The notes beneath the pieces are model-generated. The model saw nothing but the letters and a program-made list of their open reading frames with translations, was not told the DNA's origin and did no database searches. 64,000 nt of DNA from contig NZ_NKJI01000001.1 in the NCBI RefSeq assembly GCF_002277815.1, positions 179,501-243,500 of the forward strand. The letters run 5' to 3'. Position 1 is the stretch's first letter. The number at the start of each line of letters is the position of its first letter. Shown in pieces: positions 27,534 to 36,314 of this stretch. Made by a program: the position numbers and the translations under genes. The stretch comes from Pseudomonas sp. ERMR1:02. Lineage in GTDB: Bacteria > Pseudomonadota > Gammaproteobacteria > Pseudomonadales > Pseudomonadaceae.

Positions 27534-28958
27534 TCAGGCTTTAAGCGGAACCAGACGCGGAGCAATCATGTTTTCCGGGCGCAGGATGTCGGCGAGCATG
27601 GCGTCGTCGAGCAAGCCTTCTTCGCGCACCAGTTCCAGCACGCCGCGACCGCTTTCAAGGGCGATACGGGCGATGCGGGTGGCGTTTTCATAGCCGATGT
27701 ACGGGTTCAGCGCGGTAACCAGGCCGATCGAGTGCTCGACCAGTTCACGGCAGCGCTCTTCGTTGGCGGTGATGCCGGTGATGCAGTGCTCGCGCAGCAT
27801 GTCCATGGCGCGTTGCAGCAGGCGGATCGAGTCGAAGATCTTGAAGGCGATCAGCGGCTCCATCACGTTCAGTTGCAGTTGGCCGCCTTCGGCCGCGATG
27901 GTCAGGGCCAGGTCGTTGCCGATGATCTGGAACGCAACCTGGTTCACGGCTTCCGGGATAACCGGGTTGACCTTGCCTGGCATGATCGAGCTGCCTGGCT
28001 GACGTGCCGGCAGGTTGATTTCGTTGATGCCGGTGCGTGGGCCGCTGGACAGCAGGCGCAGGTCGTTGCAGATCTTCGACAGCTTGACCGCGGTGCGCTT
28101 GAGCATGCCGGAGAACAACACGAAGGCGCCCATGTCGGAGGTGGCTTCGATCAGGTCGGCCGCCGGTACCAGCGGGTGACCGCTGATCGTGGCCAGGCGC
28201 TGAACGGCCAGGTGCTGGTAACGCGGGTCGGCGTTGATGCCGGTGCCGATCGCGGTACCGCCCAGGTTCACTTCGGTCAGCAGCTCTGGCGCCAGAGTCT
28301 TCAGGCGTGCCAGGTCTTCGCCCAGAGTGGTGGCGAAAGCGCGGAATTCCTGGCCCAGGGTCATCGGCACGGCGTCTTGGAGTTGGGTGCGGCCCATCTT
28401 CAGGACGTGGCTGAATTCTTCACCTTTGGCTGCGAACGACTGGATCAGGCTGTCGAGGCTGGTCAGCAGCGCGTCGTGACCCAGCAGCAGACCCAGGCGG
28501 ATCGCCGTCGGGTAGGCGTCGTTGGTCGACTGCGCCATGTTCACGTCGTTGTTCGGGTGCAGGTACTGGTATTCGCCCTTCTGGTGACCCATGGCCTCCA
28601 GCGCGATGTTGGCGATGACTTCGTTGGCATTCATGTTGGTCGAAGTGCCAGCGCCGCCTTGAATCATGTCCACCACGAACTCTTCGTGGAAATCGCCGCG
28701 GATCAGACGGGCACAGGCTTCGCTGATGGCAGCGTGCTTGGCTTCGCTCAGGTGACCCAGCTCGCGGTTGGCGTCAGCGGCGGCCTGTTTGACCATCGCC
28801 AGGCCGACAACCAGCTTCGGGTAATGCGAAATCGGAACGCCGGAGAGACGGAAGTTATTCACCGCTCGCAGGGTCTGGATGCCGTAATACGCTTGAGCCG
28901 GTACTTCGAGTACGCCAAGCAGGTCTTTTTCTGTGCGGAATGATGCAGCGGAGGACAT
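27534..28958 (-). CDS. aspA: Aspartate ammonia-lyase
   Basis: Converts aspartate to fumarate and ammonia. 474 residues from MSSAASFRTEKDLLG; an in-frame start 16 codons earlier is less likely. The fumarase/aspartase family signature GSSIMPGKVNPV is present, with the catalytic serine in this loop, as are GAGTSTNMNANEV and NDAYPTA. The gene has its own strong terminator and a divergent LysR regulator across 180 bp, the same arrangement as PA5429/PA5428 in P. aeruginosa. Confidence 0.95.
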   Translation of the reverse strand: MSSAASFRTEKDLLGVLEVPAQAYYGIQTLRAVNNFRLSGVPISHYPKLVVGLAMVKQAAADANRELGHLSEAKHAAISEACARLIRGDFHEEFVVDMIQGGAGTSTNMNANEVIANIALEAMGHQKGEYQYLHPNNDVNMAQSTNDAYPTAIRLGLLLGHDALLTSLDSLIQSFAAKGEEFSHVLKMGRTQLQDAVPMTLGQEFRAFATTLGEDLARLKTLAPELLTEVNLGGTAIGTGINADPRYQHLAVQRLATISGHPLVPAADLIEATSDMGAFVLFSGMLKRTAVKLSKICNDLRLLSSGPRTGINEINLPARQPGSSIMPGKVNPVIPEAVNQVAFQIIGNDLALTIAAEGGQLQLNVMEPLIAFKIFDSIRLLQRAMDMLREHCITGITANEERCRELVEHSIGLVTALNPYIGYENATRIARIALESGRGVLELVREEGLLDDAMLADILRPENMIAPRLVPLKA

Positions 28959-29054
28959 GATAGAAATCATCTCGATATGGACCCGGTCTGTGCCGGAACA
29001 CTGCAAATGCTAGGCTTGTGTAGAATTTTGGGCCAATGCTGTTAAGTACTGGCC

Positions 29055-29071
29055 TATGCATATTCGGCATA
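29055..29071. promoter_or_regulatory. LysR-type operator candidate between aspA and its regulator
   Basis: TATGC-N7-GCATA, a T-N11-A box-like palindrome, in the divergent aspA/LysR promoter region. Binding by the LysR protein is inferred. Confidence 0.5.
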
Positions 29072-29138
29072 ATGCCTATGTGACGCCGTGTTTACGGCGA
29101 GCGTGCGACCTAAATTGGTGCGTGTCCGGGAGGACGTG

Positions 29139-30056
29139 ATGAATCTGGAAAGTAAATGGCTCGAGGATTTCAGTGCTCTGGCCGCCACCCGCAGCTTCTC
29201 CCAGGCGGCAGAACGTCGCTTCGTGACCCAGCCGGCTTTCAGCCGGCGGATCCGCAGCCTCGAAGCCGCGTTGGGGCTGACGCTGGTCAACCGTTCGCGC
29301 ACGCCGATCGAGCTGACGGCGGCGGGGCAGTTGTTCCTGGTTACCGCGCGCACCGTGGTCGAACAGCTCGGCGAAGTGCTGCGCCATCTTCATCATCTGG
29401 AAGGCGGGCAGGGCGAAGTGATGCAAGTCGCCGCCGCTCACTCGTTGGCGCTGGGTTTTTTCCCGCGCTGGATCGCGCAATTGCGCAACGAAGGCTTGAA
29501 CATCGCCACGCGGCTAGTGGCGACCAACGTCGGCGACGCGGTGCATGCACTGCGTGAAGGCGGTTGTGATCTGATGCTGGCGTTCTACGACCCGGACGCG
29601 GCGATGCAAATGGATCCGGAAATCTTCCCCTCGCTGCACCTTGGCCAGACCGAGATGCTTCCGGTATGCGCCGCCGATGCTGACGGTAAACCACTGTTCG
29701 ATCTGGAGGGTGAGGGCAGCGTGCCGTTACTGGCCTATAGCGCCGGTGCGTTTCTAGGCCGATCCGTGAACATGTTGCTGCGCCAACGGGCATTGCGCTT
29801 CACCACCATCTACGAAACCGCGATGGCCGACAGCCTGAAAAGCATGGCGCTGGAAGGGCTAGGCATTGCGTGGGTGCCTCAGCTCTGCGTGCGCGCCGAA
29901 CTGGCGCGCGGTGAGCTGGTGGTGTGCGGCGGTCCGCAATGGCATGTGCCGTTGGAGATTCGCCTTTACCGCTGCGCATTGGTGCGCAAAGCCAACGTGC
30001 GGTTGCTGTGGCGCAAGCTCGAAGGCGGTGCTGCGCAAACGCCCACCGGACTGTAG
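29139..30056 (+). CDS. LysR-family regulator divergent from aspA
   Basis: 305 residues from MNLESKWLEDFSALA after GGGAGG. Winged helix (RSFSQAAERRFVTQPAFSRR, IRSLEAALGLTLVNRS) and a periplasmic-binding-like domain. Its position next to aspA makes it a likely aspartate-responsive activator, but no ligand residues can be assigned. The stop codon TAG lies inside the start of the following REPIN (CTGTAGGAGC), so the last codons and stop are supplied partly by the repeat. Confidence 0.86.
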   Translation: MNLESKWLEDFSALAATRSFSQAAERRFVTQPAFSRRIRSLEAALGLTLVNRSRTPIELTAAGQLFLVTARTVVEQLGEVLRHLHHLEGGQGEVMQVAAAHSLALGFFPRWIAQLRNEGLNIATRLVATNVGDAVHALREGGCDLMLAFYDPDAAMQMDPEIFPSLHLGQTEMLPVCAADADGKPLFDLEGEGSVPLLAYSAGAFLGRSVNMLLRQRALRFTTIYETAMADSLKSMALEGLGIAWVPQLCVRAELARGELVVCGGPQWHVPLEIRLYRCALVRKANVRLLWRKLEGGAAQTPTGL

Positions 30057-30138
30057 GAGCCGGCTTGCTGGCGAAACAGGCAACGCGGTTTGCCTGAAAC
30101 ACCGCGTTGTCTGGTTCGCCAGCAAGCCGTCTCCTACA
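30052..30138. repeat. REPIN (TAGGAGCCGGCTTGCTGGCG family)
   Basis: Facing arms at 30052-30074 and about 30116-30138. The left arm starts at the stop of the LysR gene. Confidence 0.87.
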
Positions 30139-30291
30139 AGGGATTTGTGGTGGGTTTTCGCTGACCTTTGAGTCAATAAAACAGGCACTTTGAGCCGTAT
30201 GACAGATGGTCGTAACGGGGGCTGTTTATTGGTTGCATTGAGGTATACTGCGCGGCCTTCGGCCGGTTCGCCTGGCCATAATTCGTACATC

Positions 30292-30325
30292 CAAGCCACG
30301 CATCTGCGTGGCTTGTTGTTTTTTG
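30292..30325 (+). terminator. Terminator-like hairpin in the purE leader
   Basis: An 11-bp perfect stem, CAAGCCACGCA/TGCGTGGCTTG with a 2-base loop, followed by TTGTTTTTTG, about 40 bases before the purE start and downstream of a TATACT -10-like element at 30244. A second GC-rich stem GCGCC/GGCGC lies just after it. This could be an attenuator or a terminator that separates transcripts; I see no riboswitch consensus I can name. Confidence 0.55.
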
Positions 30326-30362
30326 ACGCGCCTGCGGGCGCCCAGAGAGAAGAGGCACGACG

Positions 30363-30854
30363 ATGAGTGCACTGGTTGGCGTGATCATGGGCTCCAAGTC
30401 CGATTGGTCCACCCTTAGCCACACCGCCGATATGCTGGAAAAGCTCGGCATCCCTTACGAGGTCAAAGTGGTCTCTGCCCACCGTACCCCGGACCTGCTG
30501 TTCCAGTACGCTGAAGAGGCCGAGGCGCGTGGCATCGAGGTGATCATCGCCGGAGCCGGTGGCGCGGCCCACTTGCCTGGCATGTGTGCGGCCAAGACCC
30601 ACCTGCCGGTGCTGGGCGTGCCGGTGCAGTCGTCGATGCTCTCGGGCGTCGATTCGCTGCTCTCCATTGTGCAGATGCCGGCAGGCATTCCGGTTGCCAC
30701 CCTGGCCATCGGCAAGGCTGGCGCGATCAACGCAGCGCTGCTGTCGGCGAGTATCCTCGGCGCCAAGCACCCGCAGTTCCACAAGGTGCTGAAAACTTTC
30801 CGTGCTGAACAGACAGACAGCGTCCTGGAAAATCCAGACCCACGCATCGCCTGA
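30363..30854 (+). CDS. purE: N5-carboxyaminoimidazole ribonucleotide mutase PurE
   Basis: 163 residues, class I PurE. It moves the carboxyl of N5-CAIR to form CAIR in purine synthesis. Signature [20 protein letters not shown] and [20 protein letters not shown]; catalytic His in SAHRTP. It starts after AGAAGAGG and is followed 11 bases later by purK, as in most gamma-proteobacteria. The C-terminus is a short tail after [11 protein letters not shown]. Confidence 0.96.
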   Translation: MSALVGVIMGSKSDWSTLSHTADMLEKLGIPYEVKVVSAHRTPDLLFQYAEEAEARGIEVIIAGAGGAAHLPGMCAAKTHLPVLGVPVQSSMLSGVDSLLSIVQMPAGIPVATLAIGKAGAINAALLSASILGAKHPQFHKVLKTFRAEQTDSVLENPDPRIA

Positions 30855-30865
30855 GGTTGTTGACG

Positions 30866-31948
30866 ATGAAGATCGGTGTAATCGGTGGCGGCCAGTTGGG
30901 TCGCATGTTGGCGCTGGCGGGTACTCCGCTGGGCATGAACTTCGCTTTCCTGGACCCGGCGCCGGACGCTTGCGCTGCTGCATTGGGCGAACACCTGCGC
31001 GCCGATTACGGCGATCAGGATCACCTGCGTCAGCTGGCCGATGAAGTCGATCTGGTGACTTTCGAGTTCGAAAGCGTTCCAGCGGAAACCGTAGCGTTCC
31101 TGTCGCAATTCGTGCCGGTCTATCCAAGCGCCGAAGCCCTGCGTATCGCCCGCGATCGCTGGTTCGAGAAAAGCATGTTCAAGGACCTGGGGATTCCGAC
31201 CCCGGCGTTCGCCGACATTCAGTCCCAGGCTGACCTGGACGCCGCCGTGGCTTCCATCGGTCTGCCGGCCGTGCTCAAGACCCGTACCCTGGGTTACGAC
31301 GGCAAGGGCCAGAAAGTCCTGCGCACCCCTGAAGATGTGGTCGGCACTTTCGCCGAACTGGGCAGCGTGGCGTGCCTGCTCGAAGGCTTCGTGCCATTTA
31401 CCGGCGAAGTCTCGCTGATCGCTGTGCGTGCTCGCGATGGTGAAACGAAGTTCTACCCGTTGGTACACAACACCCACGACAGCGGCATTCTTAAACTGTC
31501 CGTGGCCAGCACCGACCACCCGCTGCAGGCTCTGGCTGAAGACTACTCCAGCCGGGTGCTCAAGCAGCTGAGCTACGTTGGCGTGATGGCGTTCGAGTTC
31601 TTTGAAGTCGACGGTGGCCTCAAGGCCAACGAAATCGCCCCACGCGTGCACAACTCAGGGCACTGGACTACCGAAGGGGCCGAGTGCAGCCAGTTCGAAA
31701 ACCACCTTCGGGCGGTGGCTGGTCTGCCATTGGGTTCGACTGCCAAAGTCGGTGAAAGCGCGATGCTCAATTTCATCGGCAAAGTGCCGGAGACCGAGAA
31801 AGTCCTGGCCATCGCCGATTGCCATCTGCATCACTACGGCAAGGCGTTCAAGGTTGGCCGCAAGGTTGGTCACGCCAACCTGCGGTGTGCAGACCGCGAG
31901 ACGCTCGCCGCGCAGATCCTCAAGGTCGAAGCGCTCATTGCCGAATAA
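30866..31948 (+). CDS. purK: 5-(carboxyamino)imidazole ribonucleotide synthase PurK
   Basis: 360 residues from the ATG at 30866; TTG at 30857 is an alternative. ATP-grasp enzyme that carboxylates AIR to N5-CAIR using bicarbonate. Seen: the N-terminal IGGGQLGRML nucleotide fold, ATP-grasp KTRTLGYDGKGQ, and the metal-binding FEFFEVDGGLKANEIAPRVH. It is in an operon with purE, so the two consecutive steps are made together. Confidence 0.96.
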   Translation: MKIGVIGGGQLGRMLALAGTPLGMNFAFLDPAPDACAAALGEHLRADYGDQDHLRQLADEVDLVTFEFESVPAETVAFLSQFVPVYPSAEALRIARDRWFEKSMFKDLGIPTPAFADIQSQADLDAAVASIGLPAVLKTRTLGYDGKGQKVLRTPEDVVGTFAELGSVACLLEGFVPFTGEVSLIAVRARDGETKFYPLVHNTHDSGILKLSVASTDHPLQALAEDYSSRVLKQLSYVGVMAFEFFEVDGGLKANEIAPRVHNSGHWTTEGAECSQFENHLRAVAGLPLGSTAKVGESAMLNFIGKVPETEKVLAIADCHLHHYGKAFKVGRKVGHANLRCADRETLAAQILKVEALIAE

Positions 31949-32058
31949 ATAGTTTCATGTGGCAGCGGCGGAACCATTGCGGGGCCGCCGTTCTCTCATG
32001 GCAGTATCCGAAAGTCTGGCTAGGCTTTCGCATAACTATCCATTCAGAGGGAAATGCC

Positions 32059-32304
32059 ATGGGAATTATCGGAACCATCTTTATCGGCTTGATCGTCGGC
32101 CTGCTGGCGCGGTTCCTGAAACCGGGCGATGACAGCATGGGCTGGATCATGACCATCCTGCTCGGTATCGGCGGTTCGTTGGCGGCCACTTACGGCGGCC
32201 AGGCTTTGGGCATTTACCAGGCTGGTCAAGCTGCCGGTTTCATCGGTGCGCTGGTCGGAGCCGTGATATTGCTGGTGATCTACGGCCTGATCAAAAAGAA
32301 CTGA
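32059..32304 (+). CDS. GlsB/YeaQ/YmgE-type small membrane protein
   Basis: 81 residues, about three hydrophobic segments (TIFIGLIVGLLARFL, WIMTILLGIGGSLAATYGG, IGALVGAVILLVIYGLI) with the glycine-rich pattern of the transglycosylase-associated/GlsB family. RBS GAGGG precedes the ATG. Family members are stress-linked inner membrane proteins of unknown biochemical role. Confidence 0.85.
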   Translation: MGIIGTIFIGLIVGLLARFLKPGDDSMGWIMTILLGIGGSLAATYGGQALGIYQAGQAAGFIGALVGAVILLVIYGLIKKN

Positions 32305-32390
32305 CTCAAGCGACAAAGCCCTCTCTGCTAAGCAGGCCGGGAGGGCTAGAATGCTCGGCGTTCCAGTTCTCTCCATTACCGAGCACCTTC

Positions 32391-32926
32391 ATGCGCCGTC
32401 TTCTGTTGACTCTTCTTTTACTGGGTTCGGGCCTTGCCCACGCTGGCGAATTGCCGGAAACCGACTGGCTCGAACTGATGCCCAAGTCGGACCAGAAAGC
32501 CCTCGAGGCCATGCCCGAGATCGACCACAACTCCCCGAAGCCAATGGCACCTTCACCGATAAGGGCGGCATGAAGCAGAGCAAAGGCCTGCCGGCGGTGA
32601 TGTATTCGACCAAAACCGTGCCGTCGATGAGCGACAAAAACATCCGTCTGGGTGGTTATCCGGTGCCGTTGGAAACCGACGCCAAAGGGCGCAGCACGTT
32701 GTTCTTCCTCGTGCCGTATCCGGGCGCTTGCATCCATGTGCCGCCACCGCCGCCTAATCAACTGGTGCTGGTGCGTTATCCCAAGGGTTTGAAGCTCAAT
32801 GATATCTACACGCCGCTGTGGGTTACCGGCACGCTGAAGATCGAGAAAGTCAGCAATGATCTGGCTGATGCGGCGTATGCGCTGGATGCGGCGAAGGTGC
32901 GAGTGGTTAAAGAGTCGGACTTGTAA
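32391..32926 (+). CDS. DUF3299 secreted protein (apparent frameshift)
   Basis: 178 residues after repair, with a clear signal peptide (MRRLLLTLLLLGSGLAHAGE). The mature part shows the DUF3299 pattern RLGGYPVPLE and LVPYPGACIHVPPPPPNQL, where the Cys/His pair is notable. The frame breaks at CCCC 32533-32536; a fifth C gives EIDHNSPEANGTFTDKGGM. Role unknown; the signal peptide places it in the periplasm. The break is the same kind as in the other genes, so a real pseudogene is unlikely. Confidence 0.78.
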
Positions 32927-32955
32927 CGCGTCATTCAAACCAGGCATGAACCAAA

Positions 32956-33045
32956 TGTGGGAGCGGGCTTGCTCGCGAAGGCGGTGTATCAGTCAACGAT
33001 GATGTTGAATGTTACGGCCCCTTCGCGAGCAAGCCCGCTCCCACA
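32956..33045. repeat. REPIN (GGGAGCGGGCTTGCTCGC family)
   Basis: Facing arms at 32956-32979 and 33021-33045 between the convergent DUF3299 and epimerase-like genes. Confidence 0.9.
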
Positions 33046-33062
33046 TTGGTTTTCGGTGTTGC

Positions 33063-33962
33063 TTACAGCGGGGCGCTGCCGATACTCACGCCCAGGGTAT
33101 GGCTCGCACCCGGCGCCAACACCACCACATCACCCATTACATTCGCCGTCTCGATGCACAGCATACGTTGCCAGCCATCGTCGGCCATGTCACTGAATGC
33201 CGCGGCGCGGTCGATCCATGGGTTCCAGATCACCGCCGAGCGCGAACCGGTACTGGTCAGCTCTATGCGCCGTTCCCATGCCGGGTCGACGATGCTCAGT
33301 TTCACCGGAGGATCGAGGTAGATGCGGTCGGTCTCGCCGGTAAAGCGCAGGTCGCCGGACTGGGTTACGGTTTTCCAGTCGTCCAGCGTTTCGATGTAGC
33401 TCAAGCCATCCACGCCTTCGACATGCACGTTGCGCACATCGCTGACGGCGAAATAACTGTGCAGTGCCTGGCTAATGGTGACTGTATCGGTGCCCTGGTT
33501 GTGGCTGGCCAGGCTGATGTGCAGTTGCTCATCCAGACGAATGCTCAGTTTCAAGTCCACCTGATGCGGCCAGCCTGGCAGGCCACCTTCGGGGTAGGGC
33601 AGCAGGAACTCGACCTTCAGGCTTTCGCCCTCGGCTTCAATGCCGCCCAGTTCCCAGTCCATTGCCCGCACCAGGCCATGAGCGCTTGGCGGCTCGTTGC
33701 TGACACGCATCGCCTGCACACTCTGCGGATTGCGCGCGAAGTTGCCGAACCACGGCCAGCACACCGGCACACCGGCGCGGATGCTTTTGCCGGTCTTGAA
33801 CACCGCCTCGTCGTTGAGCCAGATCAGTGGCGGCTCACCGGCCAATTGATAACTGAGGATGTGTGCGCCTTGCTGGGCCACCAGCAATTCGGCCTGACCG
33901 TGGCGGATGCGCCAGCAGTTCAGTTCATCCAGTTTCACGGCTTCAACGTTGGGCGTGCTCAT
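33063..33962 (-). CDS. D-hexose-6-phosphate mutarotase (YeaD-like)
   Basis: 299 residues of the aldose-1-epimerase superfamily: AHILSYQLAGEPPLIWLNDEA, the phosphosugar-type RAGVPVCWPWFGNFARNPQS, SAHGLVRAMDW and WNPWIDRAAAFSDMADDGW. The conserved catalytic Glu/His pair is likely in HGLVR and the ETANV region. Family members interconvert alpha and beta anomers of glucose-6-phosphate. It lies just upstream of the thioesterase gene on the same strand. Confidence 0.88.
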   Translation of the reverse strand: MSTPNVEAVKLDELNCWRIRHGQAELLVAQQGAHILSYQLAGEPPLIWLNDEAVFKTGKSIRAGVPVCWPWFGNFARNPQSVQAMRVSNEPPSAHGLVRAMDWELGGIEAEGESLKVEFLLPYPEGGLPGWPHQVDLKLSIRLDEQLHISLASHNQGTDTVTISQALHSYFAVSDVRNVHVEGVDGLSYIETLDDWKTVTQSGDLRFTGETDRIYLDPPVKLSIVDPAWERRIELTSTGSRSAVIWNPWIDRAAAFSDMADDGWQRMLCIETANVMGDVVVLAPGASHTLGVSIGSAPL

Positions 33963-34034
33963 GGGACAGCTCTCGATCAGTATCAGGACTGCAATGGACC
34001 GTAAAACGGTCGTCGGGTTTTAACGAGGCTCTTG

Positions 34035-34439
34035 TTAACGGGCGCGTGGCGGAACCGAACGGGTGCGGCCGCTGCCATCGATGGCAACGAACACGAATAC
34101 CGCTTCGGTGACTTTGCGCCATTCGCTGGACAACGGATCGTCGCTCCAGACCTCGACCATCATCTTGATCGAGCTGCGGCCGATTTCCAGTGCCTGGGTA
34201 TAGAAGGAGAGTTGAGCGCCCACCGCCACCGGAACCAGAAACGCCATGCGGTCGATTGCAACAGTGGCCACGCGACCACCGGCAACCTTGCTGGCCATTG
34301 CGGTGCCGGCCAAATCCATCTGCGCCACCAGCCAGCCGCCGAAAATATCGCCAAAGCCGTTGGTTTCGCGGGGAAGTGCGGTAATTTGCAGGGCCAGGTC
34401 GCCTTGCGGGATCGGATCTTCTTGTTCGAGTTCTATCAT
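34035..34439 (-). CDS. YciA-like hotdog acyl-CoA thioesterase
   Basis: 134 residues of the hotdog fold: TNGFGDIFGGWLVAQMDLAGT is the catalytic motif (Asn/Asp and the GDIFGG loop), followed by VATVAIDRMAFLVPV. Broad-specificity acyl-CoA hydrolases of this type include YciA. It starts upstream of the mutarotase gene by about 70 bases, in the same direction, and may be cotranscribed. Confidence 0.88.
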   Translation of the reverse strand: MIELEQEDPIPQGDLALQITALPRETNGFGDIFGGWLVAQMDLAGTAMASKVAGGRVATVAIDRMAFLVPVAVGAQLSFYTQALEIGRSSIKMMVEVWSDDPLSSEWRKVTEAVFVFVAIDGSGRTRSVPPRAR

Positions 34440-34802
34440 GCCGGGGGTGCCTCTGACCCGTGACTCTTCATTGGTATTTCAGGTGAATAGCCGTCTCAAG
34501 GAAAAACGATTCAGCCCCGAACATACTACGTTCGTCACGTTTTTCGTAAGGCGCCTAAAGGGAAACTCTGCGAAATCGCCTGTGAACCTGAAGGCGTTTT
34601 CGCACAGCAACCCTTGCAAGCTATTGCACAATTGCGAGTATATCGGTCGATAGACTCCGATACGACCGTCCGGTTCTCATTTTGACTGTCAAATACGCGC
34701 TTCTATGTGCTTTTTCGAACAATTTGCTATCGTGCCGGACCTGCCCGAGCCCTTGCCAGCGTTGTAGGGGCGGCAGACCTGACTATAAGAGAAGCCTTTG
34801 CC
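34440..34802. other. 363-bp intergenic region, divergent promoters
   Basis: Separates the thioesterase (minus) and MFS (plus) genes. It holds a GAAAAACG/CGTTTTTC inverted repeat (34501-34508 and 34538-34545) and a TTGACT-N16-TATGTG promoter-like pair at 34682-34709 facing the MFS gene. No gene or RNA is seen. Confidence 0.4.
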
Positions 34803-36101
34803 ATGACCACAGCGCCCTCGAGTATCGCGCAGCCTTCGCAATCCGCACGTCCGCTGACCCGTAACGACTACAAGACACTATCGCTGTCGGCCCTGGGTGG
34901 CGCGCTGGAGTTTTACGACTTCATCATCTTCGTGTTCTTCGCCACGGTGGTGGGCAAGCTGTTCTTCCCAGCGGATATGCCCGAATGGCTGCGTTTGATG
35001 CAGACTTTCGGCATCTTCGCCGCCGGCTACCTGGCGCGGCCGCTGGGTGGCATCGTGATGGCGCACTTTGGCGACCTGCTTGGTCGCAAGAAAATGTTCA
35101 CCTTGAGTATTTTCATGATGGCGGTGCCGACCCTGATCATGGGCCTGCTACCGACTTATGCACAGATCGGCATGTGGGCGCCGATTCTGTTGCTGGTGAT
35201 GCGGGTGATTCAGGGCGCAGCGATTGGCGGTGAAGTGCCGGGCGCTTGGGTCTTCGTTTCCGAACACGTGCCGCAACGTCATATCGGCTATGCCTGCGGC
35301 ACCCTGACCAGCGGTCTGACAGCGGGTATCTTGCTTGGCTCTCTGGTTGCTACGGCGATCAACAGTATTTACACCCCGGTGGAAGTCTCGGATTACGCCT
35401 GGCGGATTCCGTTCCTGCTTGGCGGCGTGTTCGGCCTGTTCTCGGTGTACCTGCGCCGCTGGTTGCACGAGACGCCGGTGTTCGCCGAACTGCAACAGCG
35501 CAAGGCCCTGGCCGAAGAAGTGCCGCTACGTGCGGTGTTGCGTGACCATCGTGGCGCGATTGCCATTTCCATGCTGCTGACCTGGCTGCTGTCGGCCGCC
35601 ATCGTGGTGTTGATCCTGATGACCCCGACCGTGCTGCAGACGGTCTACCACTTCTCGCCAACCACCGCTTTGCAATCCAACAGCGTGGCGATCGTATTCC
35701 TGAGCATTGGCTGCGTCGTTTCCGGTGCCCTGGCGGATCGCTTCGGCGCCGGCAGAGTCTTCGTGTTCGGCTGTGCGGCGTTGCTGGCCAGCTCCTGGAC
35801 CTTCTACCACAGCCTGGCCGAGCATCCAGACTGGCTGTTTCCGATGTACGCCCTGACTGGGCTGCTGGTGGGTACCATCGGTGCGGTGCCGTACGTGATG
35901 GTCAAGGCATTCCCGCCGGTGGTGCGTTTCAGCGGCCTGTCGTTTTCCTACAACGTCGCCTATGCCATTTTCGGTGGCCTGACACCGATGATCGTCAGCC
36001 TGCTGCTCAAGGAAAGCCCGATGGGGCCTGCGTATTACGTGGCGGTGCTGTGCGTAGTCGGGGTTTTGGTGGGTGCGTATCTTTGGAAGAAAGGGCGTTA
36101 A
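34803..36101 (+). CDS. MFS transporter of the metabolite:H+ symporter type
   Basis: 432 residues, twelve membrane helices expected. The MHS-type signature is seen: GGALEFYDFIIFVFF in the first helix, RPLGGIVMAHFGDLLGRKKMF in loop 2-3, and RVIQGAAIGGEVPGAWVFVSE in the fourth-to-fifth helix. Close to citrate, ketoglutarate or shikimate transporters; the substrate is uncertain. In P. aeruginosa an MFS gene (PA5370) lies beside pstS as here, so this is probably its orthologue. The chosen ATG is the first that matches the family start. Confidence 0.86.
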   Translation: MTTAPSSIAQPSQSARPLTRNDYKTLSLSALGGALEFYDFIIFVFFATVVGKLFFPADMPEWLRLMQTFGIFAAGYLARPLGGIVMAHFGDLLGRKKMFTLSIFMMAVPTLIMGLLPTYAQIGMWAPILLLVMRVIQGAAIGGEVPGAWVFVSEHVPQRHIGYACGTLTSGLTAGILLGSLVATAINSIYTPVEVSDYAWRIPFLLGGVFGLFSVYLRRWLHETPVFAELQQRKALAEEVPLRAVLRDHRGAIAISMLLTWLLSAAIVVLILMTPTVLQTVYHFSPTTALQSNSVAIVFLSIGCVVSGALADRFGAGRVFVFGCAALLASSWTFYHSLAEHPDWLFPMYALTGLLVGTIGAVPYVMVKAFPPVVRFSGLSFSYNVAYAIFGGLTPMIVSLLLKESPMGPAYYVAVLCVVGVLVGAYLWKKGR

Positions 36102-36113
36102 GCCAACTGACGC

Positions 36114-36178
36114 CTTCGCGGGCAAGCCTCGCTCCTACAGATCACTCGGTCCTGTAGGAGCGAGGCTTGCCCGCGAAG
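36114..36178. repeat. REPIN (TAGGAGCGAGGCTTGCCCGC family)
   Basis: Short-loop inverted pair (arms 36114-36139 and 36153-36178) just after the MFS stop and 50 bases before the pstS Pho box. Confidence 0.88.
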
Positions 36179-36229
36179 AACGATAACGCCGTATCCCTTC
36201 AAAACATCGAATACTGGCCTTTCATCCAA

Positions 36230-36248
36230 TTGTCATATTTCAGCCATA
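36230..36248 (+). promoter_or_regulatory. Pho box upstream of pstS
   Basis: TTGTCATATTTCAGCCATA resembles two PhoB half-sites, the first strong (TTGTCAT) and the second weaker (GCCATA), 11 bp apart and 67 bases before the pstS start. Confidence 0.6.
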
Positions 36249-36314
36249 GAGTGTTCACACGGCCTGCCGATACTTGGCCCCGACTTAACACACCCTATCT
36301 GCTAGGAGTAAGGC

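Noticed and set aside
27396..28943. A 515-codon plus-strand frame opposite aspA
   Set aside because: Antisense shadow of aspA; no family features.
30180..30362. A pfl/ZTP riboswitch before purE
   Set aside because: A CGCCTGG string is present, but the 5' half of the ZTP consensus and its pseudoknot partner are not, and the leader is too short.
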